From assembly GCF_012516375.2 (NCBI RefSeq), contig NZ_CP051204.2, positions 6,820,001 through 6,884,000 on the forward strand: DNA of 64,000 bases, written 5' to 3'. Every line of letters begins with the position of its first letter. Positions within the stretch are counted from its first letter, which is position 1. Under the pieces are notes generated by a model, which saw only the letters and a program-made list of their open reading frames with translations, was not told the origin of the DNA and did no database searches. Source of the stretch: Chitinophaga oryzae. GTDB taxonomy: Bacteria > Bacteroidota > Bacteroidia > Chitinophagales > Chitinophagaceae. Position numbers and translations under genes: made by a program. Below, piece after piece: positions 34,170 to 43,491 of the stretch.

Positions 34170-34859
34170 CTAATTATAATACACCTGCAGACCATTCAGC
34201 CTTTGCTGGTCTTCCCAGTGTTGCAGCAAGGTAACCATTCCACGCTGTATCAGCGTCATTTCCTTGATGCTGTTGACCAGGTCCTGCATTTTTCGATCTG
34301 CACAAATATCATAAATATTACTGTCACCGTCAATACATTTCTGTAAATATCCGGCGGTCCTGTTACTCTCTTTGATAAAAGCCTTCATGACGTCCCGCAC
34401 GTTGCCGTGATAGTCAGGCCTAAAGGACTGTAAAGCCGCATCATCTGCTTTGATACGGATAGCCGGTTTCATTTCTTTCTCCAGGCTCTCCAGCACCACC
34501 ACCTGGTAAGTGCTCAACTCCCGGTAATAGCTGATGATCACCTCGTTGAACTCCATAAAGCCTACCGCATTGTGTTGCATCTCCTGCCTGCTGGCCACAT
34601 ACAACGCTTCCAGTTTCCGGGAAAGCTTTGCTGCCTGCGGCAACGCCGTATCTTTCAGCTGCCGGGCCAGTTCCGACGCATAGTAACCATTATAGTCAAA
34701 TATCTGTCGCTGGTTTTCCAGCAGCGTTTTGATGCCTGACTTTGATTTATACTGTTTGAAGATGTATCCTCCGTATTGCCGCAGCCTTCTGATCGGATAA
34801 AAAAGAAAGCCTTCACAAAATCTCCGCTGCAGGGATGAGGAAAAGAAACCGGTAAACAT
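34170..34859 (-). CDS. Uncharacterised helical protein
   Basis: A 229-residue protein without recognised domains. After a basic, aromatic N-terminus (MFTGFFSSSLQRRF ... YPIRRLRQYGGYIFKQY) it is helical and charged, with LARQLKDTALPQAAKLSRKLEAL and LSTYQVVVLESLEKEM. The N-terminal amphipathic patch may bind membrane but is not a classical signal peptide. It has a strong promoter 48 bases upstream and a CRP-type palindrome further upstream. It is the first gene of a two-gene operon. The function is unknown. Confidence 0.65.
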   Translation of the reverse strand: MFTGFFSSSLQRRFCEGFLFYPIRRLRQYGGYIFKQYKSKSGIKTLLENQRQIFDYNGYYASELARQLKDTALPQAAKLSRKLEALYVASRQEMQHNAVGFMEFNEVIISYYRELSTYQVVVLESLEKEMKPAIRIKADDAALQSFRPDYHGNVRDVMKAFIKESNRTAGYLQKCIDGDSNIYDICADRKMQDLVNSIKEMTLIQRGMVTLLQHWEDQQRLNGLQVYYN

Positions 34860-34906
34860 ATGCGTTCATATTAAAAAAAGAAAAACATTAAATATTCCCG
34901 ACAACA

Positions 34907-34937
34907 CAAAGATACCTCCACCCCCAACCCTGAACAA
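34907..34937 (-). promoter_or_regulatory. Bacteroidota promoter for the two uncharacterised genes
   Basis: On the minus strand TTG (34937-34935), exactly 20 bases, then TATCTTTG (34914-34907), a full match to TTG-N20-TAnnTTTG. It is 48 bases upstream of the ATG at 34859. Confidence 0.65.
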
Positions 34938-34978
34938 TGATAATCATGGCAACAGGGAATGATTGTCATCAACGCGAC

Positions 34979-34996
34979 CGGTGACCATCGTCACCG
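34979..34996. promoter_or_regulatory. CRP/FNR-type palindrome
   Basis: A perfect 7+7 palindrome CGGTGAC-CATC-GTCACCG whose core is GTGA-N6-TCAC, the CRP consensus core. It sits between divergent genes, about 40 bases upstream of the -33 box of the minus-strand promoter and 67 bases before the HPt start. Confidence 0.5.
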
Positions 34997-35062
34997 AAAT
35001 CCGGCTGATTGTCGTAACTTAATGGTACAGATCTGTTTACAAAACCCCTAAAGCAGCTTCTT

Positions 35063-35440
35063 ATGCGTAATTCTGCGGAAAAGCTCCGGCAACTGGCCAA
35101 TGTGACCACCCCGGCCTACTCCTTTCAGTACCTGCTGCTCGTCAGCGCCGGTGATTATAAATTCCTGAAGGAAATCGCCTCCATGTATCTCGACGCACTC
35201 CTGGATTATGTGAACGACTGCCGGCAACTCGCAGTGGATAAAGACCTTGAAGCCCTCAAACACCAGACGCATAAGGTTGCGACGTCTTTTAAAAGCCTCG
35301 GCATGGATTACCTGCAGCCCTGCTTTGACCAGATCAAACACTGCGGCGTATGGGACAACGCCACCAATGACAGTATTAATATCCTGATCAGCACTGCGGA
35401 AAATAATGTTCCCCTGGTAAGGAAAGACCTCGGCCTGTAG
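35063..35440 (+). CDS. HPt-domain phosphotransfer protein
   Basis: A 125-residue four-helix-bundle protein with the HPt core LEALKHQTHKVATSFKSLGM; His70 (THKVATS) is the likely phospho-relay residue. It has no kinase or receiver attached, so it must shuttle phosphate between other proteins, for example between hybrid kinases and receivers elsewhere or the receiver-CRP protein nearby. It is divergent from the two uncharacterised helical proteins and abuts the convergent glycosyltransferase gene with no gap between stop codons. Confidence 0.85.
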   Translation: MRNSAEKLRQLANVTTPAYSFQYLLLVSAGDYKFLKEIASMYLDALLDYVNDCRQLAVDKDLEALKHQTHKVATSFKSLGMDYLQPCFDQIKHCGVWDNATNDSINILISTAENNVPLVRKDLGL

Positions 35441-36952
35441 CTATTTCCGGCCCGCTTCGGAGGGCTGAGGCGGCCGATAGCCAAAACAACGGTACACCAG
35501 GAATTTACGGACTACCCTGCCATGCAGTTTCACAATAATAGGCGGCAGCGGCTCCAGTTCAGCAAAATAAGGCTGCAGCTCATTTACATACGCCTGCTCG
35601 TCCTTGTCATCCTTCACGTCTGTCAGGGAATTGATAAAGATGGCATTCCTGCCTTCCAGCCTGCTCAGATCTGTACCGATATAATCGAATTGAAGCGCAT
35701 TCTCCCCGATAACATTCCTGGAATAGACCATCCCGGGAAGATAGAAATTGAGCATGGCGCTCGTTTTATAATCATCGGCAGAAAAAATAAAATCATCCGG
35801 GTACTGCGCACGTATCTCCCGCGCCGCTTTCCCCAGGCCTTCCCAGCCTATCATGGTATCATCTGAATGAATAGGCACGGGATAAAACAAAATCTCTACC
35901 GCCAGCGCCAGATGCACCACCATGGAAACGATCCACTGCCAACGGATATATTTCATGCCCATCCAGGCGCTCACCCAGATAATTCCCGTGATATACGCCG
36001 GCATCATCCAGTTCAGCTTCACCCAGTAAACGGGAGAGATCAGCATAAAACCCAAAAACGGCGGCAGGAAAAAACAGAGCAGGAACAGCTGCTTCGCCGG
36101 CACACGCCACGCCCTCCGCCGGTAACGGCCAAAAGCCCTGTACAGATAATAGAACAACGCGCCCAGCAACACCGGTATCAGTATCGCAGCCTGATGCCCG
36201 ATGACGCCAAAGAAATCCAGCGGATGCAGCTCCATACCGCCTACTCTTCCGGATGACTGAAAACGGAAAGAGGCAAACTGGTTTTCCACATTCCAGATCA
36301 CCACAGGAGAAACAGTCAGCAGGAAAAACGCAACGGCCAGCAACAGCCACGGCGACCAGAGGTAGCGCCGGTGAGGGGCAGACAATAACAAAAACAGGAT
36401 AGTGCCCGCCGGCAATATGATACCGGTGTACTTGCTGTCAAACGCCAGCCCCATTGCTATGCCCGTCCACACCCAGGCCATCCGGCTGCCTTCAAACACC
36501 GCTTTGTACAACGCAATGAGCGAAATGCCCCACCACAACAGCAGCGGCACGTCCGGCGTAGACACCAGCGACAGCAACGTGATCATCAGTGTGGAATACA
36601 GCAACAGCAGGGCGCGGGAAGCACGGTGCCGCGACAGGAAAAAAGTGGACAACCGGTAAAAAGCCAGCAATGTGCCGATAGTCACCACCGTATCGGCCAG
36701 CTTGATCACCCAGGCATGCCTGCCCAATACATCCGTGAAAAGCCGCAGCGTATAGGCTATAGCGGGCGGATGATCAAAGTAGGACAACGCCAGGTGCTGA
36801 CCATAAAAGAAATAGTAAGCATCCTGCGGCATCAGCCCCATCGCGCCAATAAAAGAAAGTCTTAATACGGTAACTACACAGATGGCAGCCACCAACCACT
36901 TATTTGCAGAGATATATCTGATAAATAGATTACTCGGACCCGGTTTCCGCAT
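35441..36952 (-). CDS. GT-C membrane glycosyltransferase, ArnT/PMT-like (GT39/83 type)
   Basis: A 503-residue integral membrane protein with about 11-13 helices. The first periplasmic loop carries the catalytic acidic residue and substrate block PQDAYYFFYGQ ... SYFDHPPAIAY, typical of lipid-phosphate-sugar-dependent transferases. The middle has STPDVPLLLWWG and DSKYTGIILPAGTILF. A soluble C-terminal domain (about 390-503) faces the periplasm. It probably transfers a sugar from a polyprenyl-phosphate donor to lipid A, a protein or an envelope glycan; the acceptor is unknown. Confidence 0.88.
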   Translation of the reverse strand: MRKPGPSNLFIRYISANKWLVAAICVVTVLRLSFIGAMGLMPQDAYYFFYGQHLALSYFDHPPAIAYTLRLFTDVLGRHAWVIKLADTVVTIGTLLAFYRLSTFFLSRHRASRALLLLYSTLMITLLSLVSTPDVPLLLWWGISLIALYKAVFEGSRMAWVWTGIAMGLAFDSKYTGIILPAGTILFLLLSAPHRRYLWSPWLLLAVAFFLLTVSPVVIWNVENQFASFRFQSSGRVGGMELHPLDFFGVIGHQAAILIPVLLGALFYYLYRAFGRYRRRAWRVPAKQLFLLCFFLPPFLGFMLISPVYWVKLNWMMPAYITGIIWVSAWMGMKYIRWQWIVSMVVHLALAVEILFYPVPIHSDDTMIGWEGLGKAAREIRAQYPDDFIFSADDYKTSAMLNFYLPGMVYSRNVIGENALQFDYIGTDLSRLEGRNAIFINSLTDVKDDKDEQAYVNELQPYFAELEPLPPIIVKLHGRVVRKFLVYRCFGYRPPQPSEAGRK

Positions 36953-37134
36953 GAGTTGTGATGACAGTTAGTTGATGAAGCCCACAAGAACCATTCCGGA
37001 CATGTTTCCGACGGGAAGATAACACTTTTGCCTGTGCCCCGTCATTATTTGTTATATTAGACGCGTTATTATTTTCCCATCCTGATGCAAACTGTGGCGG
37101 TTTTCAACGGCAGTATCAACAAAAAACCCGGCGT

Positions 37135-39630
37135 ATGGCAGTAAAAATCAATTTACCGGAAAATATCACCGGCCTCGATGATGCAGCAGTAGCTGCCTCC
37201 CGGGAGGAGCACGGCCGGAACATTCCGCCGGAACCTTCCATTAACCCGGTGCTGGCCCTGCTGAAAGAGATACTGCAGGAGCCAATGCTGATGTTGCTGA
37301 TTGCCGTTACAGCCATTTACTTTGTACTCGGCGAATGGGGCGAAGCCTATTTTATGCTGGCCGCCATCGCCGTGGTATCCGGCATTTCTTTTTACCAGGA
37401 CAGCCGTAGCCGTAAGGCGCTGGAAGCGCTGGAAAAAATGAACGAGCCGCTGAGTAAGGTGATCCGCAACGGTACGCTGCAATCCATCCCCACCGCCGAT
37501 ATCGTCACCGGCGACATGCTGGTGGTGTCGGAAGGCAATACCATCAATGCCGACGGCGTGATTGTGCACAGCAACGATTTCTCTGTCAACGAATCAGCCC
37601 TCACGGGCGAAGCCTTCGCCGTTTTCAAGGACGCCGGCAGCGAAGCCCCCTACGTCTACAGCGGGACGGTCGTGGTATCCGGCCTGGCCATCTGCCGCGT
37701 GGAACAGATCGGCGACCAGACCAAAATAGGACAGCTGGGCAAGGCTATCCTGGACATCCGGGAGGAACCTACGCCGCTGCAGCAACAGATAGAGCAGTTT
37801 GTAAAAGGGATGGCCATCATCGGCATCGGCGTATTCCTCGCCGTATGGCTGTACAATTTTATACAGAGCCGCAGCCTGACCGACAGCCTGCTCAAAGGGC
37901 TCACCCTCGCCATGTCCATCCTGCCGGAAGAGATACCTGTAGCCTTCACAACGTTTATGGCGCTTGGCTCCCGGCGGCTGATGCAGCTGGGCATCATCGT
38001 CAAAAAAATACGCACGGTGGAAGCGCTGGGCAGCGCTACCGTCATCTGCACCGATAAAACCGGTACCATCACGGAAAACAGAATGAGCCTGCAGTCGGCC
38101 TATAACGCGGCCGATCAAACGCTGTATGAAAACGGGCAGTGGCCGGCCGCCGTTATCCGCGCCGCCATGTGGGCCAGCGAACCGGTACCGTTTGATCCGA
38201 TGGAGAAGACGCTGCACCAGCTGTATGCGCAGACTACGGCAACGGATGAACGCCCGCAGTACCACATGGTACATGAATACCCGCTGGAAGGCAAACCGCC
38301 CATGATGACGCACGTGTTTGAAACGAACGACGGTCAGCGGATCATCGCCGCCAAAGGAGCGCCGGAAGCAATCCTCCGCGTTTGCCATCTGCCGGAGGCA
38401 GAAAAAAACAAGGTAGAGCAACAGGTCAGCCAACTGGCGGAAAAAGGATATCGCCTGCTGGGCGTAGCTACCTCCAACTTCAAAGGAACAGACTACCCGG
38501 CGCAACAACAGGACCTGCCCTTCAGTTTCGTGGGACTGGTGGCTTTTTATGATCCTCCAAAAGCCAATATCGGCCAGGTCTTCCAACAGTTTTATGAGGC
38601 CGGTATCGATATCAAAATCATCACCGGCGATAACAGCGCCACCACCAAAGCCATCGCTGCCCAGGCCGGCCTGCGGCACGCAGGAGAAGCGATCGACGGC
38701 GATGCCCTCATGCAACAGTCCCTTCCCGACATGCAGGCCACACTGCTGCGTGTGAACATCTTCACCCGCATGTTCCCCGAAGCCAAACTGGCCGCCATCA
38801 ACGCACTCAAGGCAGACAGCCAGGTAGTGGCCATGACCGGCGACGGCGTCAACGACGGTCCCGCCCTGAAAGCCGCCCACATCGGCATCGCCATGGGCCA
38901 GAAAGGTACCGAGATCGCCAAACAGGCCGCCGCCCTGATCCTCGTGAACGACGACCTCTCCGGCATGGTAGATGCAGTGGCCGTTGGCCGGAGGATCTAT
39001 ACCAACATCAAAAAAGCAGTACAGTACATTATCTCCATTCATATCCCCATTATTCTCACCGTATCACTGCCGCTGTTCCTCGGATGGAAGTACCCGAATA
39101 TTTTCACGCCGGTACACGTCATTTTCCTTGAGCTGATCATGGGCCCTACATGTTCTATCGTGTATGAAAACGAACCGATGGAACCCAACGCCATGCGGCT
39201 GCCGCCACGCCCTATCGGACAAACGTTCCTGTCTTTCAGGGAAATGATCATCAGCCTGCTGCAGGGACTCGCTATCACCGCCGGCGTACTGGGCGTTTAC
39301 CGGTACAGCCTGTCACAGGGCCACGATGAAACCTATGTCCGCAGCATGGTATTTACGACGCTGGTACTTGCCAATGTATTCCTCACACAGGTGAACCGCT
39401 CTTTCTATTATTCATTTATAGCCAGCATGCGCAATCGCAACAAGCTGATGGTAGGCGTTATCCTGATTACGCTGGTGCTGCTGGCAGCGATGCTTTATAT
39501 TCCAGCGGTGTCGGGCTTCTTCCATATCACGGCACTGGATATACGCTCTCTGCTCATATGTGCCGGCGTTGGCGCGGTATCTGTATGGTGGTTTGAGATA
39601 TGGAAATGGAGCAAACGATTAAGGGATTAA
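37135..39630 (+). CDS. P-type cation-transporting ATPase
   Basis: An 831-residue P2-like ATPase. The actuator loop is ALTGEAFAV, the phosphorylation site is D307 in CTDKTGTITENRM, and the hinge is MTGDGVNDGPALKAAHIG. Cation N-domain start features are present (LDDAAVAASREEHGRN). In M4 the motif is LPEEIPVAFTTF (PEEIP rather than PEGLP). M6 reads FLELIMGPTCSIVYENEP where Ca-ATPases have N-x2-TD. Ion specificity is therefore uncertain (Ca, Mn, Mg or another cation). It is an inner-membrane, monocistronic gene. Confidence 0.9.
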   Translation: MAVKINLPENITGLDDAAVAASREEHGRNIPPEPSINPVLALLKEILQEPMLMLLIAVTAIYFVLGEWGEAYFMLAAIAVVSGISFYQDSRSRKALEALEKMNEPLSKVIRNGTLQSIPTADIVTGDMLVVSEGNTINADGVIVHSNDFSVNESALTGEAFAVFKDAGSEAPYVYSGTVVVSGLAICRVEQIGDQTKIGQLGKAILDIREEPTPLQQQIEQFVKGMAIIGIGVFLAVWLYNFIQSRSLTDSLLKGLTLAMSILPEEIPVAFTTFMALGSRRLMQLGIIVKKIRTVEALGSATVICTDKTGTITENRMSLQSAYNAADQTLYENGQWPAAVIRAAMWASEPVPFDPMEKTLHQLYAQTTATDERPQYHMVHEYPLEGKPPMMTHVFETNDGQRIIAAKGAPEAILRVCHLPEAEKNKVEQQVSQLAEKGYRLLGVATSNFKGTDYPAQQQDLPFSFVGLVAFYDPPKANIGQVFQQFYEAGIDIKIITGDNSATTKAIAAQAGLRHAGEAIDGDALMQQSLPDMQATLLRVNIFTRMFPEAKLAAINALKADSQVVAMTGDGVNDGPALKAAHIGIAMGQKGTEIAKQAAALILVNDDLSGMVDAVAVGRRIYTNIKKAVQYIISIHIPIILTVSLPLFLGWKYPNIFTPVHVIFLELIMGPTCSIVYENEPMEPNAMRLPPRPIGQTFLSFREMIISLLQGLAITAGVLGVYRYSLSQGHDETYVRSMVFTTLVLANVFLTQVNRSFYYSFIASMRNRNKLMVGVILITLVLLAAMLYIPAVSGFFHITALDIRSLLICAGVGAVSVWWFEIWKWSKRLRD

Positions 39631-39632
39631 GG

Positions 39633-39749
39633 GATTTAGGGATTTAGGGATTTGGGGATTTGGGGATTTGAGTTTAGTATGACCCAATCCATTACTTCTT
39701 TCCACGAAATCAAAAAATCACGAAATCAAAAAATCGAAAATCAATAAAT
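39633..39749. repeat. GATTT-rich repeat tract
   Basis: Five GGGATTT-type units (39635-39670) face the complementary-type words AAATCAAAAAATC (39709-39742). This fills the gap between the ATPase and dehydrogenase genes. The same vocabulary occurs at 8.0-8.2 kb and 63.6-63.9 kb. Confidence 0.65.
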
Positions 39750-40718
39750 ATGATGAGGGTTTTTGCGACAAGAGTCATCCCGCCGGATGGACTGGAACTA
39801 TTACAACATGCAGGCATCAGCGTAACCCAATGGACAGAGAAACGGGGACTTTCTGCAGCAGAGCTGATTGCACAGTGCCAGCAATACGATGCGTTGCTGC
39901 TGGCCAGCGACAACCACATAGACCGCGCTTTCCTGGAGCAGTGCCGCCACCTGAAAGTAATAGCGCTGTTGTCTGTCGGATATGACAAGGTAGATGTGGC
40001 CGCGGCCAACGAACTGCGGGTACCGGTGACCAACACGCCGGGCGTATTAAGCGCCGCCACCGCTGATACTGCTTTCCTGCTGATGATGTCTGTGGCGCGT
40101 AAAGCCTTTTTCCACTACCGGCGTATCCTTCGCGGAGAATGGAATTTCTCCGAACCTACCGCCAATCTGGGCGTTGACCTGGAAGGAAAAACGCTCGGTA
40201 TCTGGGGGCTGGGCAATATCGGTCATGTGATGGCCAAACGTTGCGTCAGCGCTTTTAACATGAAAGTGATCTACCACAACCGTGGCCGCAACGAAGCCGC
40301 TGAACAGGAGCTGGGCGCCGTCAGGGTTTCTTTCGGGGAACTGCTGGCCCAGAGCGATGTGCTCACCGTACATACCGCGCTGACACCGGAAACCACCGGC
40401 GTGTTCAACAAAGCTGTTTTTGAACAGATGAAGCCTTCGGCTATTTTCATCAATACCGCCAGGGGAGCCATCCACAACGAAACAGACCTGATTGCGGCAC
40501 TGCAACAGGGCGTTATCTGGGGCGCCGGGCTGGATGTCACCAATCCGGAACCGATGCAGCCCGACAACCCTTTGCTCAATATGCCGACTGTGGCGGTATT
40601 GCCACATATTGGCTCTGCCACCGTGGAAACCCGTAACGCCATGTCCGCCATGGCTGCCAAAAACATACTGGCCGCATTCAAAGGAGATCCGCTGCCCAAT
40701 CCCGTCACCAGCCTCTGA
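39750..40718 (+). CDS. D-2-hydroxyacid dehydrogenase (glyoxylate/hydroxypyruvate reductase-like)
   Basis: A 322-residue NAD(P)-dependent dehydrogenase. The Rossmann loop is LGIWGLGNIGHVMAKR. The catalytic Arg is in INTARGAIHNE, the Glu in LDVTNPEPMQPDNPL and the His in VLPHIGSATVETR. Comparison with family members favours glyoxylate or 2-ketogluconate reductase activity, but substrate choice is not decided by visible residues. It is cytoplasmic. Fifty bases later begins a thiolase gene on the same strand, so the two may be cotranscribed. Confidence 0.92.
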   Translation: MMRVFATRVIPPDGLELLQHAGISVTQWTEKRGLSAAELIAQCQQYDALLLASDNHIDRAFLEQCRHLKVIALLSVGYDKVDVAAANELRVPVTNTPGVLSAATADTAFLLMMSVARKAFFHYRRILRGEWNFSEPTANLGVDLEGKTLGIWGLGNIGHVMAKRCVSAFNMKVIYHNRGRNEAAEQELGAVRVSFGELLAQSDVLTVHTALTPETTGVFNKAVFEQMKPSAIFINTARGAIHNETDLIAALQQGVIWGAGLDVTNPEPMQPDNPLLNMPTVAVLPHIGSATVETRNAMSAMAAKNILAAFKGDPLPNPVTSL

Positions 40719-40768
40719 CAGCATGGCCGCTTCTTTCATTTTAAGTACCTTTAAATAAATGCGCTTTT

Positions 40769-42031
40769 ATGAGAAAAGTGGCCATTATCGGCGGGAAACG
40801 GATTCCCTTTGTCAAATCTTTCCGGGAATACAACCGGGTCTCCAACCAGGAGATGCTCACCGCCTGCCTGCACGCCCTGGTGAGCACCTACCGGCTGGAA
40901 GGACAACGCATCGGTGATGTGGCGCTGGGCGCGCTGCTGAACCGCTCCACTGAATGGAACTTCGCACGGGAATGTGTGCTGGGCACCGTGCTCGATCCGC
41001 ATACCTCCGCATACAATGTACAACGCGCCTGCGGTACCAGCCTCGATGCTGCCATACAACTGGGCCTGCGCATCGCTGCCGGACAGATAGAAACCGGTAT
41101 CGCCGGCGGAAGCGATACCAACAGCGACCTTCCGCTGATGCTGCAACAACAGTTAGCCTGGAAACTCACCGCCCTCAAAGGCGCTAAAACACTGGGAGAA
41201 AGGCTGCGTATCCTCACTTCCGTCCGTTTCCGCGAACTGTCGCCCCTCTATCCTTCCATTGTAGAACCGCGCACCGGCCTCTCTATGGGACAACACACAG
41301 AAAAGATGGTACAGGAATGGGGCATCAGCCGGGAAGATCAGGACGCGCTGGCGTATACCAGTCATATGAACGCTACCCGCGCCTATATGGCCGGCTTCTT
41401 CGAAGGGCTGGTCATCCCCTTTAAAAACGTGAGCCGCGACACCATCATCCGCCCGGACACCACACCTGAAAAATTAGCCACACTGAAACCCGCTTTTGAT
41501 CATACCGGCAAAGGCTCGCTCACCGCCGGCAACAGCACCATCTATACCGACGGCGCAGCCGCGCTGCTACTGGCTTCCGAAGAATATGCACAGCGCCGGC
41601 AGTGGCCCGTACAAGCTTACCTGACAGACGGGGAAACCGCTGCGGTGGACTATGTGCACGGCGAAGGCCTGCTGATGGCGCCTACCTATGCCGTAGCGCG
41701 ACTGCTGCAACGCAACAACCTGCGCCTGCAGGATTTCGATGTATATGAAATTCATGAAGCTTTCTGCGGCCAGGTACTCTGTACCCTCAAAGCCTGGGAA
41801 GACGCCGCTTACTGTAAAAAGCTGGGACTGGACGCCCCGCTGGGAAGTATAGACCGTAACAAACTAAACACGAAAGGCGGCAGCGTGGCCATCGGTCACC
41901 CTTTTGCCGCCACGGGCGCCAGGATTGTGGCACAAACGGCTAAAATACTCCAGGAACGCGGCGGGGGCAGGGCTTTGGTATCCATCTGCACCGCTGGTGG
42001 CATGGGCGTTACCGCGATCCTGGAGCGGTAA
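40769..42031 (+). CDS. Acetyl-CoA acyltransferase (thiolase)
   Basis: A 420-residue thiolase. The nucleophile C88 is in QRACGTSLDAA, H377 in AIGHPFAATGAR and C407 in CTAGGMGVTAIL; the HEAF box is present (YEIHEAFCGQ). It catalyses the reversible condensation or cleavage of 3-ketoacyl-CoA with CoA. Length and the ISREDQDALAYTSHMNA region suggest the FadI-like degradative branch. No hydroxyacyl-CoA dehydrogenase partner is adjacent. It is convergent with the TlpA-like gene five bases away. Confidence 0.9.
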   Translation: MRKVAIIGGKRIPFVKSFREYNRVSNQEMLTACLHALVSTYRLEGQRIGDVALGALLNRSTEWNFARECVLGTVLDPHTSAYNVQRACGTSLDAAIQLGLRIAAGQIETGIAGGSDTNSDLPLMLQQQLAWKLTALKGAKTLGERLRILTSVRFRELSPLYPSIVEPRTGLSMGQHTEKMVQEWGISREDQDALAYTSHMNATRAYMAGFFEGLVIPFKNVSRDTIIRPDTTPEKLATLKPAFDHTGKGSLTAGNSTIYTDGAAALLLASEEYAQRRQWPVQAYLTDGETAAVDYVHGEGLLMAPTYAVARLLQRNNLRLQDFDVYEIHEAFCGQVLCTLKAWEDAAYCKKLGLDAPLGSIDRNKLNTKGGSVAIGHPFAATGARIVAQTAKILQERGGGRALVSICTAGGMGVTAILER

Positions 42032-42036
42032 AAATA

Positions 42037-43191
42037 CTATTTCAGCAGTCTCGCCAGTTCCTCCTGCAGCGCTTCGCCACGCAGGTTGGAAGCAATGATT
42101 TTTCCGTTAGGATCAATCAGGAAATTCTGCGGAATGGAACGGATCATATACAGCGCCGCCGCATCTGCCTTCCACCATTTCAGGTCGCTCACATGGTACC
42201 ATGCCAGGCCGTCTTTCTCAATAGCTTCTGTCCACTTATCGTGCGCGCCTTCGCGGTCCAGTGATACGCCCAGCACGGTAAAGTTTTTGTCTTTATACTG
42301 CTGGAAAGCTTTCACCACATTCGGATTTTCTGCACGGCAGGGACCGCACCAGCTGGCCCAGAAATCAAGCAGCACATATTTGCCTTTCAGGTCAGACAAC
42401 TTTAATGTCTTGCCGTCCGGCGTAGTGGAAGCAAAATCAGGAGCAGGCTGGTTAACGCTCAGTTTGGCAGACGCTTTCAGCAACTCCTGTACAGACAATC
42501 CCAGCGAAGACTGACGCAATGCCGGCGTAAATTTATTGAAACGCTCCTGTGTAGCAGGCACGTCTTTTACACGACCACCCAGGCTTTCCTTGAATTCTAC
42601 CAGGCTCACATAATAATCCGGGTGAGCGTTAATGAAAGCATTGGTAATGCCCTCCTGTTGTTTCCACAGCTCGCTCATTTTATTGCCCATGGCCATTTCG
42701 GCAGCAGTGTCCCTTTGGGCCTTGCCACTCTGTACGGCCTGCATCTGCTGCATGTATCTGGAACGCAGCGCATCCATTTCGCCGGTTACCTCCTTCAGTT
42801 CTTTTTGCAGTTGCTCCTGTTGCAAAGAGAGTGAAGCACCTTTCAGCACTCCTTTCGCCAGCAGGTTACCGCCGCTGGTATCTTTTACCGTCAGCGATAC
42901 CTTGTCGCCGGGCTTCAGGAATACGTTCCTGGTGCCATAATAAGACTTGCCGTCTTCTTTTTTCGTGACCCGTAAGGCAGCCTGAATAGTGTCTGTCAAC
43001 GCATATTTCAGGGTAAAAGCGCCTTTTTCCACTTTGGCGGAATCGAGCGCAGTACCCCTGCCCTTCAGCAGATAGATGTACTCATTATTGAAAACAGACG
43101 GTATTTTACCAGTAATAGTTACCCCGGCCTTTTGTGCATACAGGTGGGTCATGCCTGCCATGGCAGCGCATACAAGAAAAACTTTTTTCAT
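42037..43191 (-). CDS. Exported thioredoxin-like protein (TlpA/ResA type) with DUF4369
   Basis: A 384-residue protein: signal peptide MKKVFLVCAAMAGMTHLYAQ, an N-terminal DUF4369-like beta domain (VTITGKIPSVFNNEYIYLL), a helical middle, and a C-terminal thioredoxin fold with CxxC in DFWASWCGPCRAEN. Such Bacteroidota proteins reduce or isomerise disulfides in the periplasm, some in cytochrome maturation. I start at 43191 because the signal peptide begins there. It is monocistronic. Confidence 0.9.
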   Translation of the reverse strand: MKKVFLVCAAMAGMTHLYAQKAGVTITGKIPSVFNNEYIYLLKGRGTALDSAKVEKGAFTLKYALTDTIQAALRVTKKEDGKSYYGTRNVFLKPGDKVSLTVKDTSGGNLLAKGVLKGASLSLQQEQLQKELKEVTGEMDALRSRYMQQMQAVQSGKAQRDTAAEMAMGNKMSELWKQQEGITNAFINAHPDYYVSLVEFKESLGGRVKDVPATQERFNKFTPALRQSSLGLSVQELLKASAKLSVNQPAPDFASTTPDGKTLKLSDLKGKYVLLDFWASWCGPCRAENPNVVKAFQQYKDKNFTVLGVSLDREGAHDKWTEAIEKDGLAWYHVSDLKWWKADAAALYMIRSIPQNFLIDPNGKIIASNLRGEALQEELARLLK

Positions 43192-43301
43192 CAGTGTTAA
43201 TGGTTGGTTGTGACCGGAAAAGTATAAAAAAAGAGCGGAATTCGATTTACCGCTCATCCCAATGGCGTAGTCTTTGTGGCCATTTCCCTAAAAATATGTG
43301 T

Positions 43302-43487
43302 ATGGCAAAAGAACACAAACCGGCCGGTCAGCCCGATAATAACGAGCACCATACCCAACGCGAAGAAACCGGTGAATTCCAGCAGACCGAAACAACCGAT
43401 AACTACAATATTAACCAGCCCAGCCAACCCGGGCAGCAAGACCAGGAAGACCAGGAAGACAGGGAAGATCCGGACGACAACTCCTGA
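43302..43487 (+). CDS. Small acidic hydrophilic protein
   Basis: A 61-residue frame starting MAKEHKPAGQPDNNEHH and ending in an Asp/Glu/Gln-rich run (QDQEDQEDREDPDDNS). It has no hydrophobic core and is probably disordered. It is oriented away from the TlpA-like gene, 110 bases from it. Codon pattern and a GC-rich third position support coding, but there is no recognised family. The acidic tail resembles stress or mimic proteins only superficially. Confidence 0.5.
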   Translation: MAKEHKPAGQPDNNEHHTQREETGEFQQTETTDNYNINQPSQPGQQDQEDQEDREDPDDNS

Positions 43488-43491
43488 AACA

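Noticed and set aside
37594..39042. A 482-codon frame opposite the P-type ATPase gene
   Set aside because: The sense strand holds intact ATPase motifs; the antisense product has no domain or start context.
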